A stretch of DNA of 14,950 nucleotides from Spirochaetes bacterium GWF1_49_6 (GCA_001829395.1 MIBD01000179.1:1165-16114); one strand, 5' to 3'; positions 1 to 6,093 are shown, numbered from the stretch's first letter. Notes: a model not told the origin generated them from the sequence alone. A program made the numbers and translations.

Positions 1-388
1 TACCCTGCACCTCCGCGCCCTTAGATTTCAGGATGCCCGTCATTTGCGCCATAGCCTGATTCCCGCCCCACGCGGAGAACGGGAAGAACTGGGTCAGCAG
101 ACACGCGGCTTTTTTACCGGAGAAGGTTCGAATCTCGTTCAGGTACGCGGTCATCGCGGGCGAAAGTTTACCCCCTCTGACGGACGCGCAGAGTACCAAT
201 GCATCGTACTTGTCTATCGACGGGTTGGTTTGGAGACGCACGCTTTGCGCATCGTAGACCTGCTCGTCGACGGGTATGACCTTCGCGATTTCAGCGGAAT
301 GCCCTCCCACGATAAGTTTTTCCTGTATTTTCAGCGCGGCCGATAACGTATTACCGGTCTTGGAATGTACGATGATGCCGATTTTCAT
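1..388 (-). CDS. Flavodoxin-family protein, N-terminal 129 residues (runs off left edge)
   Basis: Cytoplasmic FMN-binding redox protein of the flavodoxin family, by its N-terminus. The protein begins MKIGIIVHSKTGNT: a first beta strand followed by the phosphate-binding loop S9-K-T-G-N-T14, typical of flavodoxins. Further on come a second strand region (YDALVLCASVRGGKLSP) and a third (KKAACLLTQFFPF), in the expected alternating alpha/beta order. The ATG at 388-386 follows a strong Shine-Dalgarno (GGAGGAA, complement of 392-398). The stop lies outside the window, so full length and any extra domain are unknown. It starts 8 bases after the stop of the lipoprotein gene at 397-915, and its ribosome site overlaps that stop, so the two are surely co-transcribed. 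The electron-transfer partner cannot be told from the sequence. Confidence 0.8.
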   Translation of the reverse strand, partial: MKIGIIVHSKTGNTLSAALKIQEKLIVGGHSAEIAKVIPVDEQVYDAQSVRLQTNPSIDKYDALVLCASVRGGKLSPAMTAYLNEIRTFSGKKAACLLTQFFPFSAWGGNQAMAQMTGILKSKGAEVQG

Positions 389-396
389 ATTTCCTC

Positions 397-915
397 CTAC
401 TCCGCTATGCCGAGAACTTTCATCACTTTCGATACCACTGCTTTCTCGGTATCTTTGAGCACAGCTTCGTCATCGGACGATGCCGATGTGATCGCGTCTA
501 TCTTAGACTGGTCGAGACCCTCGCCGTAGGGCGCCGCGAAAAGGGTATACATCGAGACATAGACGATCTTCGGGGAGTAGTTGTTCGCGATAATATATTC
601 CGGCGCGGGTTTCAGCGGTCCGAACTTCTCGATACTGGATAACAGTACGACCGCGTCGTAATCGGCGGGACTGTATTTACCCGCGTTGGAGATCGAGTCG
701 ACCGTAACGCTAATATCCCTCGAGTTCAGGCCGGCGGCCAGCGCGTCGATCAGCTTCATCTTGAATTCGCTTCCGTAAGACAGGATACATACCTTGACTT
801 GGGAGTCTCCGGCGGGATAGTTTTGCAAAATTACCTGCTTTGCTGTGTAGGGTTTCGAACTGCACCCTGCGAGCGTAATCATGGAAACAATACCGATAAG
901 AAATAGATACTTCAT
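397..915 (-). CDS. Predicted lipoprotein with a flavodoxin-like alpha/beta pattern
   Basis: 172-residue predicted lipoprotein. Residues 1-17 form a short lipoprotein signal (MKYLFLIGIVSMITLAG) ending in an L-A-G-C lipobox with Cys18 as the lipidated residue. The mature part looks like a small Rossmann/flavodoxin-type fold: strand VKVCILSY, a helix, strand ISVTVDSI, then YDAVVLLSS, then KIVYVSMYTLF, and a C-terminal helix. The loop after the first strand (SYGSEFK) lacks the S/T-x-T-G-N-T phosphate-binding motif of true flavodoxins, so FMN binding is doubtful. The gene ends in TAG and is followed 8 bases later by a real flavodoxin gene; the YdjM-like gene lies 44 bases upstream. The fold is inferred by eye. 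No specific family recognised. Confidence 0.75.
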   Translation of the reverse strand: MKYLFLIGIVSMITLAGCSSKPYTAKQVILQNYPAGDSQVKVCILSYGSEFKMKLIDALAAGLNSRDISVTVDSISNAGKYSPADYDAVVLLSSIEKFGPLKPAPEYIIANNYSPKIVYVSMYTLFAAPYGEGLDQSKIDAITSASSDDEAVLKDTEKAVVSKVMKVLGIAE

Positions 916-959
916 ATTCCCTCCATTTTTATTACTGCCGTTATATCAGAAAACTCCAT

Positions 960-1445
960 TTACTTGTCCGGCGTTACCGGCGGTTTCGGGAGATGCAGGC
1001 GGGAATAGACATATACCGCAATCCCTGCGAGAAGCGACGCGATATCGACGATGATCGCGACGGTCATATCACGGTACAGTCCGAGACCGACCTTCGGCGA
1101 ACCCTCGAGAAATAACGGGATATCCGGCTGCAGATCGCCCCCGGCCATCGGGTGCGTGATAAAATCGATGATCCAATGGCTGAACACTGCCGCCCCGATG
1201 ACAATACCCCCGCGCGGGTTTTTCATAATCAGCCCGGCGGCAACCCCCACGAATATCGACCAGACCCCCGACATGAACAGCCCGTGCGTCCATGCCAGGA
1301 TACTTTCGCCGCCGACGCCAAGCCCCATCAGCGCGAAACAGACCAAATCCAGCCACATCCCCGCCGCCACCAATACCCCCACCGGAACTTTAGGGGCCAA
1401 CGGTTTCATCGCAAACCCTGCTCCCATATGCGCGAAAAACGCCAT
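960..1445 (-). CDS. YdjM/DUF457-like inner-membrane protein (putative metal-dependent hydrolase)
   Basis: 161-residue polytopic membrane protein with about four hydrophobic segments (near residues 20-42, 52-75, 80-95 and 125-150). Polar residues placed in or next to the membrane are His6, Asp33, His54 and the motif H90-W-I-I-D94-F-I-T-H98. An HxxxDxxxH motif plus an N-terminal His and a mid-protein Asp is the pattern of YdjM/DUF457 membrane proteins, often annotated as membrane-bound metal-dependent hydrolases; their substrate is not known to me. The start is supported by a strong Shine-Dalgarno (GGAGGG, complement of 1452-1457) six bases upstream. It is the first gene of the minus-strand unit. 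Family assignment is by motif only. Confidence 0.7.
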   Translation of the reverse strand: MAFFAHMGAGFAMKPLAPKVPVGVLVAAGMWLDLVCFALMGLGVGGESILAWTHGLFMSGVWSIFVGVAAGLIMKNPRGGIVIGAAVFSHWIIDFITHPMAGGDLQPDIPLFLEGSPKVGLGLYRDMTVAIIVDIASLLAGIAVYVYSRLHLPKPPVTPDK

Positions 1446-1456
1446 AGTTATCCCTC

Positions 1457-1552
1457 CTGATTATTCTATAGGGCACTTCTAAATACTCAGTTTAGGAAGT
1501 GATCATTGGGCGTTTTATAATCAACTATACTATGAATTGTTAGAATAATCAG
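1457..1552. repeat. 12-base perfect inverted repeat enclosing a hairpin element
   Basis: CTGATTATTCTA at 1457-1468 is exactly complementary to TAGAATAATCAG at 1541-1552. Between them lies the first GGGCACTTCT hairpin (1471-1511). Read on the minus strand, the 3' arm runs straight into the AGGAGGGA ribosome site of the YdjM-like gene (complement of 1451-1458), so the outer stem would take in the first two bases of that site. It may be a small palindromic mobile element (MITE-like, 96 bases) or a structured mRNA leader. Confidence 0.6.
1471..1511 (+). repeat. GGGCACTTCT hairpin element, copy 1
   Basis: Begins GGGCACTTCTAA and ends with GGAAGTGATCATTGGGC. CACTTC (1474-1479) pairs with GAAGTG (1496-1501), extended inward by TAAA (1480-1483) with TTTA (1491-1494) and one bulged G. 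The same outer sequence with a different inner stem occurs at 1751-1802 in the same orientation, so this is a repeat family, not a chance hairpin. Confidence 0.65.
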
Positions 1553-1605
1553 AGTTTTTACGTTAGTCCCCGCAAGGGGAGAACTGCCCTAAAGATAATA
1601 GCATA

Positions 1606-1646
1606 GATTGTTTTGCTAATCCTGACGGATTAGCTCGCAATGACAA
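1606..1646 (-). repeat. Dispersed palindromic repeat, TTGTCATTGCGA family, copy 1
   Basis: Read on the minus strand it begins TTGTCATTGCGA, contains a perfect 8-base stem with a 4-base loop (GCTAATCC at 1615-1622, TGAC loop, GGATTAGC at 1627-1634), and ends in CAATCT. The same outer frame, with a different inner stem, occurs on the plus strand at 7266-7320, and a shorter form at 7200-7225. Conserved ends with a variable palindromic core mark a dispersed intergenic repeat. Confidence 0.6.
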
Positions 1647-1750
1647 TTATGCTTTGTCAACTCACCCGCTTGTACCGTATCTCAAATATTATAGAAGCAA
1701 CCGGATTAAACATCAAATAATTACTACGCCCCGGCATCAGATTAGCGTAT

Positions 1751-1802
1751 GGGCACTTCTAATAACCACCGATTCTCGGTGGCAAGGAAGTGACCATTGG
1801 GC
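1751..1802 (+). repeat. GGGCACTTCT hairpin element, copy 2
   Basis: Shares GGGCACTTCTAA at the 5' end and GGAAGTGA-C/T-CATTGGGC at the 3' end with copy 1. Outer arms CACTTC (1754-1759) and GAAGTG (1787-1792) enclose a perfect 7-base stem, CCACCGA (1766-1772) with TCGGTGG (1776-1782), which is absent from copy 1. Compensated variation of the inner stem with fixed flanks suggests that the structure or the ends are what is recognised. Confidence 0.65.
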
Positions 1803-1920
1803 ATATTTTAAAGATATATCATTATTTATGTTAAAAATGTTAATAGTTTTTAGAACCGCCCGTATTTTAAGAAATATTACAAATAATACTCATTCAAACC
1901 CGAAGTTTCCCGCCGGTAAT

Positions 1921-1949
1921 TTGACTCTTTTCGGGGAATTCGTTAAAAT
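1921..1949 (+). promoter_or_regulatory. Sigma-70-type promoter for the lytic transglycosylase gene
   Basis: TTGACT (1921-1926) and TAAAAT (1944-1949) are separated by exactly 17 bases, a near-consensus -35/-10 pair. Transcription would begin near 1956, giving a leader of about 46 bases that contains the AGGAGG ribosome site (1990-1995) six bases before the ATG at 2002. Predicted from sequence only. Confidence 0.6.
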
Positions 1950-2001
1950 AATCCACCTTAATTTTAAGAGATAGGGTAATATACCTACGAGGAGGCTTGC
2001 C

Positions 2002-4260
2002 ATGTTCGGTACCTTCCGCGGGGAGAAGTTCCTGAAACTTGAGTTCCTGATAAGTGCCATTCTTCTCATGTCGGCTTTAGTCTTTTCATTTGAAAGCAAG
2101 AAATACAAAATTGACTCGACTATCGAAAAGAACTACGAACAACTGGTCGTGTTTAAGGATCTTTGCGCGAAGCTGGGTAAATCCGGCGGTTCGCAGACGG
2201 AGATTCTCGATGTTATCACCGGACTGAATACGCTCAAAGAGGGAGATTTCGTCCTGAAGGGCGACGTCGAACTGACGCTCGCGTCGGCATACGTGAAACT
2301 CGGCGATACGCAAAAGGCGAAGGATATCCTCGGATATCTCGCCGGGAACGGGGACGATACTATCACCCGCGCGGACGCCGTGATGACTCTCGCGATGCGT
2401 TATATCAATAACGAAAAATCCCCTTCCGCCGCCATCGCGATCCTGGAGAAATACCGTTCGTACTTCAAGGGATACCGTACCGACGAGTACTACCTGACCC
2501 TCGCGCTCCAGTATAACGATGTCGGTAATCCCGTGACCGCCGCGCAGTATATATCGCTCGCGTCGTATATCCCTGAAAATTATACCGAACTTTATAAACG
2601 GCTGACGACCCTGAACTGGGCGAATTATACCCGCGAGAACAAGCTGAAGATTATCGCGATGTTCTACCGGCTGGGCCTCCTGAAAGACGCCACCGACCTG
2701 ATCGGGCAGTATATCGCGGAATTCAACCCGCACCCCAAGGAGGCGGAGACGCTCCTATTGGAACTGGTCACGCAGACGACGAAACCCTATGTGGCCGACC
2801 TGCTCGATAGGCTCGCGAAAAACCCGCAGTACCAGACGGTCGCCGAGGAAATGAAACCGTTCCTCTCCGATAGCGCCGGGAACCTGCAAAGCGATTCCGC
2901 AAAAGTGCGCGGGGCGTATTACTACGGTCTGCTATCCGGCTTGTCCGGCATTAAAAGCTATAATTCGTCGCTCGCCATGCAGTATTACTCTAAGTTCCTC
3001 GAGGGCGATATCGATTTGGATTACGCCAAGAAGAACCTCACCCTCGCGATACGCAACCTGCTCGCTTATAAAAAATATGCCGATATTACGAATATCACGA
3101 TGCAGACCTACCGGAAGCTGGGGATAGAGAACGGCCCCGACGGTATCGAGAAGGGGATATCGTTCTGGAACGGGTACAGTTTGTACCGTTACGGGAAGTA
3201 CGACCTCGCGCTGAAGGAGTTCGAGAAATCGATCGCGGCGCGCCCGGACGATTATTTCGCCGAGAATGCCAAGGAATATATCCAGAAGGTGTTGAAGGAG
3301 CAGAAACTCTCCCTCGAGGAATACCTCAGCCGTCTGGAGTATCTTTATATTACCGTGACCGACGCGAACCGGAAACTTTTTTACGCGAAGGTGCTTTTCG
3401 CGTTCAGGAACGGCTACGGTAAGGAAATACTCCGCGAGAAGATTATCGATCTGATATCGAAACAGTCATATAATCCCATTTATACCTATACCGACGACCT
3501 GATCCGCGCGTTCCAGATGAACGCGAACTATACCAAGTTCGTGATCTATATGCGCATCGGGTTCGAGGACAAGGCCAAGGCGATCCTTTCGTCGGCGGGC
3601 ATCAACGATCCTTTGGTGCAGCAATTCTTTATCCTGCGGGAATATATCTCGTACCGGAATTTCGATTACGCCGCCTCGTTCATGTGGGAGGAGACCCGCG
3701 ACTCGTCCCTGAATGACAACTTCGCGTTCCTGCCGAAGGATCTCCGCATGCTGTACTACCCCCAGCCTTATGACGGGGAGGTGCAGATGGCGTTATCGCG
3801 TATAATAAACGACCAGATCGATAAGAACCTGATCTACGCGATTATCCGCGCCGAGAGCCTGTATATGCCGCAGGCGCGTTCGTATGTCGGGGCGAAAGGA
3901 TTGATGCAGCTCATGCCCGCGACCGCGAACTGGATGTCCGCAAGCTTGCTCGGCAAGAAGGACGTGGACTTGTACGACACCGGGCTGAATATCCTGCTCG
4001 GTACGGCGTACCTCAGCGATAACATCAAGGCCTACGGGTATATCTCCGCTATCGCGGCCTATAACAGCGGGTACTCGATCATCAAGAAGACGAAGGAACG
4101 GTATAGCCCCGATAACGAACTGATCCTGATGGAGATTATCCCGTATAAAGAAACGCGGGATTATATTATCAAGATACTGCGGAATTATTACCGTTATTCG
4201 GATATCTACGAAAGCGAGCCGCTGAAGGTGAAATCCCCGCCGGTTAAAGCGATTATTTAA
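2002..4260 (+). CDS. Membrane-anchored lytic transglycosylase (SLT domain) with long helical N-terminus
   Basis: Peptidoglycan lytic transglycosylase: it cleaves the MurNAc-GlcNAc bond to leave 1,6-anhydro-MurNAc ends and acts outside the cytoplasmic membrane. Residues 12-31 are a single hydrophobic segment (signal anchor or uncleaved signal). Residues ~60-560 are helical with TPR-like pairs (e.g. LASAYVKLGDTQKAKDIL and YRYGKYDLALKEFEKSIA), an arrangement like the superhelical body of Slt70. The C-terminal SLT domain (~608-735) has the catalytic Glu618 in RAES, then G633-L-M-Q-L-M-P-A-T641 and A685-A-Y-N-S-G690, all hallmark motifs. The start has AGGAGG six bases upstream and a good promoter. 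The gene stands alone. Its last ten codons plus stop recur twice downstream (4298-4331, 4379-4412). Which Slt subfamily it belongs to is unclear. Confidence 0.9.
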   Translation: MFGTFRGEKFLKLEFLISAILLMSALVFSFESKKYKIDSTIEKNYEQLVVFKDLCAKLGKSGGSQTEILDVITGLNTLKEGDFVLKGDVELTLASAYVKLGDTQKAKDILGYLAGNGDDTITRADAVMTLAMRYINNEKSPSAAIAILEKYRSYFKGYRTDEYYLTLALQYNDVGNPVTAAQYISLASYIPENYTELYKRLTTLNWANYTRENKLKIIAMFYRLGLLKDATDLIGQYIAEFNPHPKEAETLLLELVTQTTKPYVADLLDRLAKNPQYQTVAEEMKPFLSDSAGNLQSDSAKVRGAYYYGLLSGLSGIKSYNSSLAMQYYSKFLEGDIDLDYAKKNLTLAIRNLLAYKKYADITNITMQTYRKLGIENGPDGIEKGISFWNGYSLYRYGKYDLALKEFEKSIAARPDDYFAENAKEYIQKVLKEQKLSLEEYLSRLEYLYITVTDANRKLFYAKVLFAFRNGYGKEILREKIIDLISKQSYNPIYTYTDDLIRAFQMNANYTKFVIYMRIGFEDKAKAILSSAGINDPLVQQFFILREYISYRNFDYAASFMWEETRDSSLNDNFAFLPKDLRMLYYPQPYDGEVQMALSRIINDQIDKNLIYAIIRAESLYMPQARSYVGAKGLMQLMPATANWMSASLLGKKDVDLYDTGLNILLGTAYLSDNIKAYGYISAIAAYNSGYSIIKKTKERYSPDNELILMEIIPYKETRDYIIKILRNYYRYSDIYESEPLKVKSPPVKAII

Positions 4261-4412
4261 GCATTGAAACCGCCGGATGAATTGGCGCCGATAAGGGGGT
4301 GAAATCCCCGCCGGTTAAAGCGATTATATAAGGCTGACTGCTGAAAGTTGAACAAACTTTAGGTAGGTTGCAGCAAGGGATGAAATCCCCGCCGGTGAAG
4401 GCTATTATATAA
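4227..4412 (+). repeat. Three copies of the transglycosylase gene's 3' end (VKSPPVKAII-stop)
   Basis: The gene's own last 34 bases (4227-4260) reappear at 4298-4331 and 4379-4412. All three read (V/M)KSPPVKAII followed by TAA. Copy 1 to copy 2 differs in one base (ATT to ATA, both Ile). Copy 2 to copy 3 differs at GTG/ATG (first codon), GTT/GTG, AAA/AAG and GCG/GCT, so every change after the first codon is synonymous. Starts are 71 and then 81 bases apart. The sequences between copies are not obviously alike. They could be tails of lost tandem paralogues, or a repeat that supplies 3' ends. A truncated fourth match, AAGGGGGTGAAAT, occurs at 4466-4478 (also 4293-4305). Confidence 0.85.
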
Positions 4413-4416
4413 TGTC

Positions 4417-4495
4417 GTTCATCTCGATACGCCCCTCGCGGGGCACTCGATGATCGAATCTTGAAAAGGGGGTGAAATTATTAGTTCATCTCGAT
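4417..4495. repeat. 12-base direct repeat with a GCCCC-TCGC-GGGGC hairpin
   Basis: GTTCATCTCGAT occurs at 4417-4428 and again at 4484-4495. The first copy leads into a 5-base stem with a TCGC loop (GCCCC 4431-4435, GGGGC 4440-4444), flanked by weakly matching outer arms (TCATC at 4419-4423 and GATGA further right), so the whole resembles an imperfect palindromic intergenic element. Confidence 0.5.
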
Positions 4496-4501
4496 TGTAT
4501 C

Positions 4502-4535
4502 GTCCCGCTTTTGTACATCCTTGTACTCGCGGGAC
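4502..4535. repeat. Stem-loop GTCCCGC / GCGGGAC
   Basis: GTCCCGC (4502-4508) is exactly complementary to GCGGGAC (4529-4535), with a 20-base loop that itself contains TTGTAC twice. It is followed by CTCCA-TCCA-TGGAG. It may be part of a palindromic intergenic element or a weak factor-dependent termination region; there is no T tract. Confidence 0.5.
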
Positions 4536-4551
4536 TTCTCCATCCATGGAG

Positions 4552-4606
4552 TCGGGATTAGCCTGCGCAGCAGCCCGCAGAAGATTTACGCTGTAAATCT
4601 GGGTGT
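4552..4606 (-). repeat. 23-base dispersed repeat (copy 1) with adjoining hairpin
   Basis: The 23 bases at 4552-4574 (core GGGATTAGCCTGCGCAGCAG) are identical to 5982-6004. Next to them is a perfect 8-base stem with a 3-base loop: AGATTTAC (4582-4589), GTAAATCT (4593-4600). Read on the minus strand, both copies are open and end in AAAQANPD, preceded by similar residues (Q-I-Y-S here, Q-V-Y-T at the other copy) with a 6-base length difference. The pair may therefore be remnants of one coding sequence rather than plain repeats. Confidence 0.5.
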
Positions 4607-4628
4607 TATAGAATGATTTGCACCCGCC

Positions 4629-5732
4629 TTAGAAGAAATTAAATTCCAACCCGATAAAGGTTCCGAATGCGCTTTTATATTGGTCCGATTCCGGGAACCA
4701 TGATAAATTGGGAACATCGGAAAACAAATAGTAGGTATATGACAGCCCCGCTTTTATCCAAAGATTTTTAATCACTTCATATCCGGTAAATAATCGGAAA
4801 TATAATAAATGTATGTAAAGATACCAAGTGTCCCACCCTCCGAAAAGATTTGTTCTTGAATAACTGAAATTATTCAGGTATGTTTCGTAGGAAAAATCAA
4901 ACCCTGCTTTAAAAGATTCCAAGGGAATTGTCAGACCGCAACCGATGCCGATGTTTTTTGTGCTTGGGAGATAAGTAATTCCACGAAAAAAATCAAATTT
5001 CAGTAAAGTCAAAACCGTATAGAAGTACTTACTCCCCAGCTTCAACCCTGTAAAACTAAAACAGTTCAGATCGACCCATGTTTCAATCGACAGAAGTCCT
5101 CCTGCGATAATGTTCAATAGACCGATCGGCACGACTTCCGGATCCAGAGAAAAGTTGATAATTCCAACCATTACCCCATGAAACTTATTCCCTATATTGA
5201 TTAGCCCCACGTTCATTCCGGTGAATTTATCGACATTGATATTCACCGCGCCGATTTGGAAACCGCCGAAGAATCCGGAATTGATATTTACAATTCCAAG
5301 CTGGAAACCCTCACCCCATTCGTTGATAATATTTAACGGGGCGATTTGGAAACCGGCGAACCGCTGCGCATCGGAATTGATTAGTAAAGCGAACTGAACC
5401 CCCTGAGCGGAAACCCCCGTATAATTAAACCCGCTTATTTCAAATCCGGTCATTTCTTCATCAGTAATAGTAACCAAACTAGTCCCGAATCCATATAGTT
5501 TCGAAGAATGGGAAAGAAAAACTCCGCATTGGATACTGTTGATAATATGTTTACCGATACTCCAACCTTGGGTGGAAACCGGCGGAAAAAGCGAAAGATT
5601 AAAAAACACATAATCATATTGAGTCGGCGAAAAATTCGTGTCCCCTGACATTTTAACAGATACTCCGCTTTCTTCCCCTGATGCCGCTTGGATGAAAACC
5701 GCAAGGAAAAATAAAACGATGAATTTTTTCAT
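4629..5732 (-). CDS. Surface-repeat outer-membrane beta-barrel-like protein (LA_2272-like)
   Basis: 367-residue predicted exported protein. Residues 1-19 are a Sec signal peptide (MKKFIVLFFLAVFIQAASG, cleavage probably near A-S-G/E). Residues 96-210 hold about eight repeats of 14-16 residues, beginning at 96, 111, 127, 142, 157, 172, 186 and 201, with the core GFQIG-x-V/I-N-I-N. The rest (~220-367) alternates aromatic and polar residues as in beta strands and ends in N-F-F, a terminal Phe typical of outer-membrane barrel proteins. The repeats resemble the LA_2272 surface-repeat family of Leptospira; function unknown. Shine-Dalgarno AAGGAGGG lies just upstream of the ATG at 5732. The gene is alone and visibly richer in A+T than its neighbours, which may mean transfer or different selection. 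Confidence 0.75.
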   Translation of the reverse strand: MKKFIVLFFLAVFIQAASGEESGVSVKMSGDTNFSPTQYDYVFFNLSLFPPVSTQGWSIGKHIINSIQCGVFLSHSSKLYGFGTSLVTITDEEMTGFEISGFNYTGVSAQGVQFALLINSDAQRFAGFQIAPLNIINEWGEGFQLGIVNINSGFFGGFQIGAVNINVDKFTGMNVGLINIGNKFHGVMVGIINFSLDPEVVPIGLLNIIAGGLLSIETWVDLNCFSFTGLKLGSKYFYTVLTLLKFDFFRGITYLPSTKNIGIGCGLTIPLESFKAGFDFSYETYLNNFSYSRTNLFGGWDTWYLYIHLLYFRLFTGYEVIKNLWIKAGLSYTYYLFSDVPNLSWFPESDQYKSAFGTFIGLEFNFF

Positions 5733-5787
5733 TTTCTCCCTCCTTTCCGTCTAACTTATGCTTTAAAATACTCCTTGTGATGAAAAA

Positions 5788-5802
5788 TTGTATTCTATAC
5801 AA
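5788..5802. promoter_or_regulatory. Palindrome TTGTAT-TCT-ATACAA in the leader of the outer-membrane gene
   Basis: Perfect 6-base arms around a 3-base centre, 56 bases upstream of the ATG at 5732. Its symmetry and size fit a dimeric regulator's operator or a short leader hairpin. Position relative to the real transcription start is unknown. Confidence 0.35.
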
Positions 5803-5825
5803 GAATTAAAAAAACCGGAATAGTC

Positions 5826-5857
5826 ATTATACCCTTATTTTGTAAAATATCGGGTAT
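5826..5857 (-). promoter_or_regulatory. Candidate -10 (TATAAT) with overlapping palindrome for the outer-membrane gene
   Basis: On the minus strand TATAAT is the complement of 5826-5831; there is no good -35 at the right distance (the hexamer there reads CCCGAT). An imperfect palindrome, ATACCC (5829-5834) with GGGTAT (5852-5857) and inner ATTTT/AAAAT, spans the place where the -35 to -10 spacer would be. A consensus -10 without a -35 and with a symmetric site on top fits a regulated promoter, but this is inference. Confidence 0.3.
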
Positions 5858-5896
5858 TAACAAAGTGTAAGATATGCCCAAAAATTTGTAAAGGAA

Positions 5897-6028
5897 TCAG
5901 CCCGCGGGTTTCGTGGTCTTAGTATATTTGATTCCCGCATCGAACACGGGCTGTATCTTTATAAAACCGGACTGTTTCATATCGGGATTAGCCTGCGCAG
6001 CAGCAATAATTAGTGTGTAAACCTGTTT
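5897..6028 (-). pseudogene. Possible C-terminal gene remnant or very short gene
   Basis: Minus-strand frame open for 43 codons and then TGA (complement of 5897-5899), bounded upstream by TAA (complement of 6029-6031). It contains AAAQANPD and then, from an ATG at 5980, a 27-residue stretch beginning MKQSGFIKIQPVFDAG and ending KTTKPAG. No Shine-Dalgarno precedes the ATG. The composition looks protein-like and the N-terminal part matches an open frame at 4552-4606 (Q-x-Y then AAAQANPD). It may be the 3' remnant of a lost gene. It could equally be a chance frame through a repeat. Family not recognised. Confidence 0.3.
5982..6004 (-). repeat. 23-base dispersed repeat, copy 2
   Basis: Identical over 23 bases to 4552-4574, so the two copies flank the outer-membrane gene about 1.4 kb apart in the same orientation. 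Weaker similarity continues to about 6025 (shared TTTACA on the minus strand). Direct repeats on both sides of an A+T-rich gene could mark an insertion or be a substrate for its deletion. Confidence 0.6.
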
Positions 6029-6093
6029 TTAAGCCGTTTTTTCTACCGTTAAATTATTTAACCCCCATATTGTGCGTGTCACGTGTCTATGTT

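Larger units (their letters stand above)
1446..2001. other. Non-coding divergent spacer with repeats and a promoter
   Basis: 556 bases between the minus-strand unit and the transglycosylase gene, A+T-rich compared with the genes. It holds two GGGCACTTCT hairpin elements (1471-1511 and 1751-1802), a 12-base inverted repeat around the first (1457-1552), a TCCCC-GCAA-GGGGA mini-hairpin at 1567-1580, a dispersed palindromic repeat (1606-1646) and a sigma-70-like promoter (1921-1949). Short open frames here run through these repeats and have no convincing ribosome site. Confidence 0.75.
4261..4628. other. Repeat-rich convergent spacer
   Basis: 368 bases between two converging genes with no credible full-length gene. 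It contains the two extra VKSPPVKAII-stop copies, a GTTCATCTCGAT direct repeat, and several hairpins (4431-4444, 4502-4535, 4582-4600, and GGGTG 4601-4605 with CACCC 4621-4625). Any of these could stop transcription from either side, but none is followed by a T tract, so no classical terminator can be called. Confidence 0.7.

Noticed and set aside
1051..1482. 143-residue open frame on the plus strand
   Set aside because: It is antisense to the YdjM-like gene, which has a better ribosome site and a recognisable membrane motif pattern.
1471..1802. CRISPR-like array
   Set aside because: Only two repeat copies, unequal in length and with different cores, 280 bases apart; no spacer regularity and no cas genes nearby.
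1654..1974. 106-residue open frame on the plus strand
   Set aside because: It crosses the second hairpin repeat and the promoter of the next gene, lacks a ribosome site, and its translation does not look like a protein.
4298..4412. FMN riboswitch: GGTGAAATCCCCGCCGGT resembles the RFN-element core
   Set aside because: Only this short piece matches. The remaining conserved arms, such as the AGTCCGCGAGCG-like segment and a closing stem, are absent. One copy lies inside a coding region and no riboflavin gene follows.
4472..4561. GTG-initiated 29-residue hydrophobic peptide (VKLLVHLDCIVPLL...)
   Set aside because: The G-rich run is directly adjacent to the GTG with no spacer, and the frame runs through a palindromic stem-loop and the 23-base repeat, so its hydrophobicity is probably chance.
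4582..4600. Rho-independent terminator between the converging genes
   Set aside because: The 8-base stem is perfect but A+T-rich and has no T tract on either strand, so it is kept only as a hairpin.
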